Source: Palsa-504 sp963769715
GTDB lineage: Bacteria; Actinomycetota; Actinomycetes; Streptosporangiales; Streptosporangiaceae
Direction: 5' to 3'
Length of the DNA stretch: 64,000 nt
Assembly (NCBI GenBank): GCA_963769715.1
Contig: CAVYNE010000016.1
Location: forward strand, 48,429 to 112,428
Shown piece after piece: positions 63,762-64,000 of the stretch. The notes beneath the pieces were generated by a model. It saw only the letters and a program-made list of their open reading frames with translations, was not told where the DNA came from and did not search any database. The first letter of the stretch is position 1. Every line of letters begins with the position of its first letter. The position numbers and the translations under genes were made by a program.

Positions 63762-64000
63762 ACACCGCCGAGGCCACCAGCCACGTGATGCCGTTTGTCA
63801 CACAGACTCCAGATGCAGAACAGAACCGATCTGCACGGTTCTCGATCGTGAGTGCGCTGCCGTAGCTGCCGCCACATAACGGGATTTCTGCATGCTGATC
63901 ACGGTCATGGCGGCCGGTCAGTGCGCAACTCTGAGCTGGGCAGGAGGGTCGCTGGTCACAGTGCCGGCTGCGGGCCACCGGACTCACGGCCTCGAAGGCA

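Overview
The window comes from a high-GC actinomycete (Actinomycetota). Most of the DNA looks about 70% GC, GTG starts are frequent, and the gene content is typical of large-genome actinomycetes: class III cyclase/NB-ARC/TPR regulators, ECF sigma and anti-sigma pairs, Ser/Thr kinases, a CspA-type cold-shock protein, XRE/TPR regulators, PIG-V-like mannosyltransferases, and IS110, ISAzo13, IS4 and IS5 elements. I cannot name the genus. No rRNA, tRNA, CRISPR array or biosynthetic cluster was recognised.

Layout. 1-5.3 kb: a partial ATP-binding regulator, a DUF5995 protein, a small membrane protein, a VOC protein and a cold-shock protein. 5.9-12.7 kb: a secreted beta-propeller gene is split inside its signal-peptide codons by an IS5-family (ISL2-like) element. 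That element is itself interrupted by an IS4-family element (10-bp target duplication) and by an antisense group II intron lying inside one terminal inverted repeat. 13-22.2 kb: two cyclase/ATPase/TPR regulators; the second is split by a 1220-bp piece of an IS110-family element that fuses to it in frame. 22-24 kb: a BtuF-like binding-protein gene split by a 500-bp ISAzo13 transposase fragment, next to the last ~40 codons of an acyl-CoA mutase. 24.3-30.4 kb: a kinase with a lectin-like (PLL/tectonin) extracellular region, an amidohydrolase and several gene relics. 30.5-39 kb: an ECF sigma/anti-sigma pair, membrane and secreted proteins, an MDR dehydrogenase, a mannosyltransferase and an MBL-fold hydrolase.

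39-49.8 kb is an accessory zone with integrase relics, a degenerate MntA-HepT pair, a sigma-like/TnsA-like pair, an ECF sigma/ABC transporter operon with overlapping starts and stops, and decayed genes including an internally deleted endonuclease V. 49.8-54.7 kb: a second group II intron (RT-maturase-HNH), whose domain I is split by a second, nearly identical copy of the IS4 element. 54.9-64 kb: an M50-like protease, a LURP-one-related protein, a GNAT acetyltransferase, a lower-GC XRE regulator/deaminase pair, a MazF-type toxin-antitoxin pair and an FtsX-like permease with an internal deletion.

The strongest result is the nested architecture. Removing each inserted segment exactly restores the interrupted gene: propeller 388 aa, cyclase regulator 1191 aa, BtuF-like protein 257 aa. 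A second theme is the large number of single-base frameshifts and internal deletions in otherwise recognisable genes. These point either to active gene decay in an accessory region or to residual indel errors in the assembly; sequence alone cannot separate the two.
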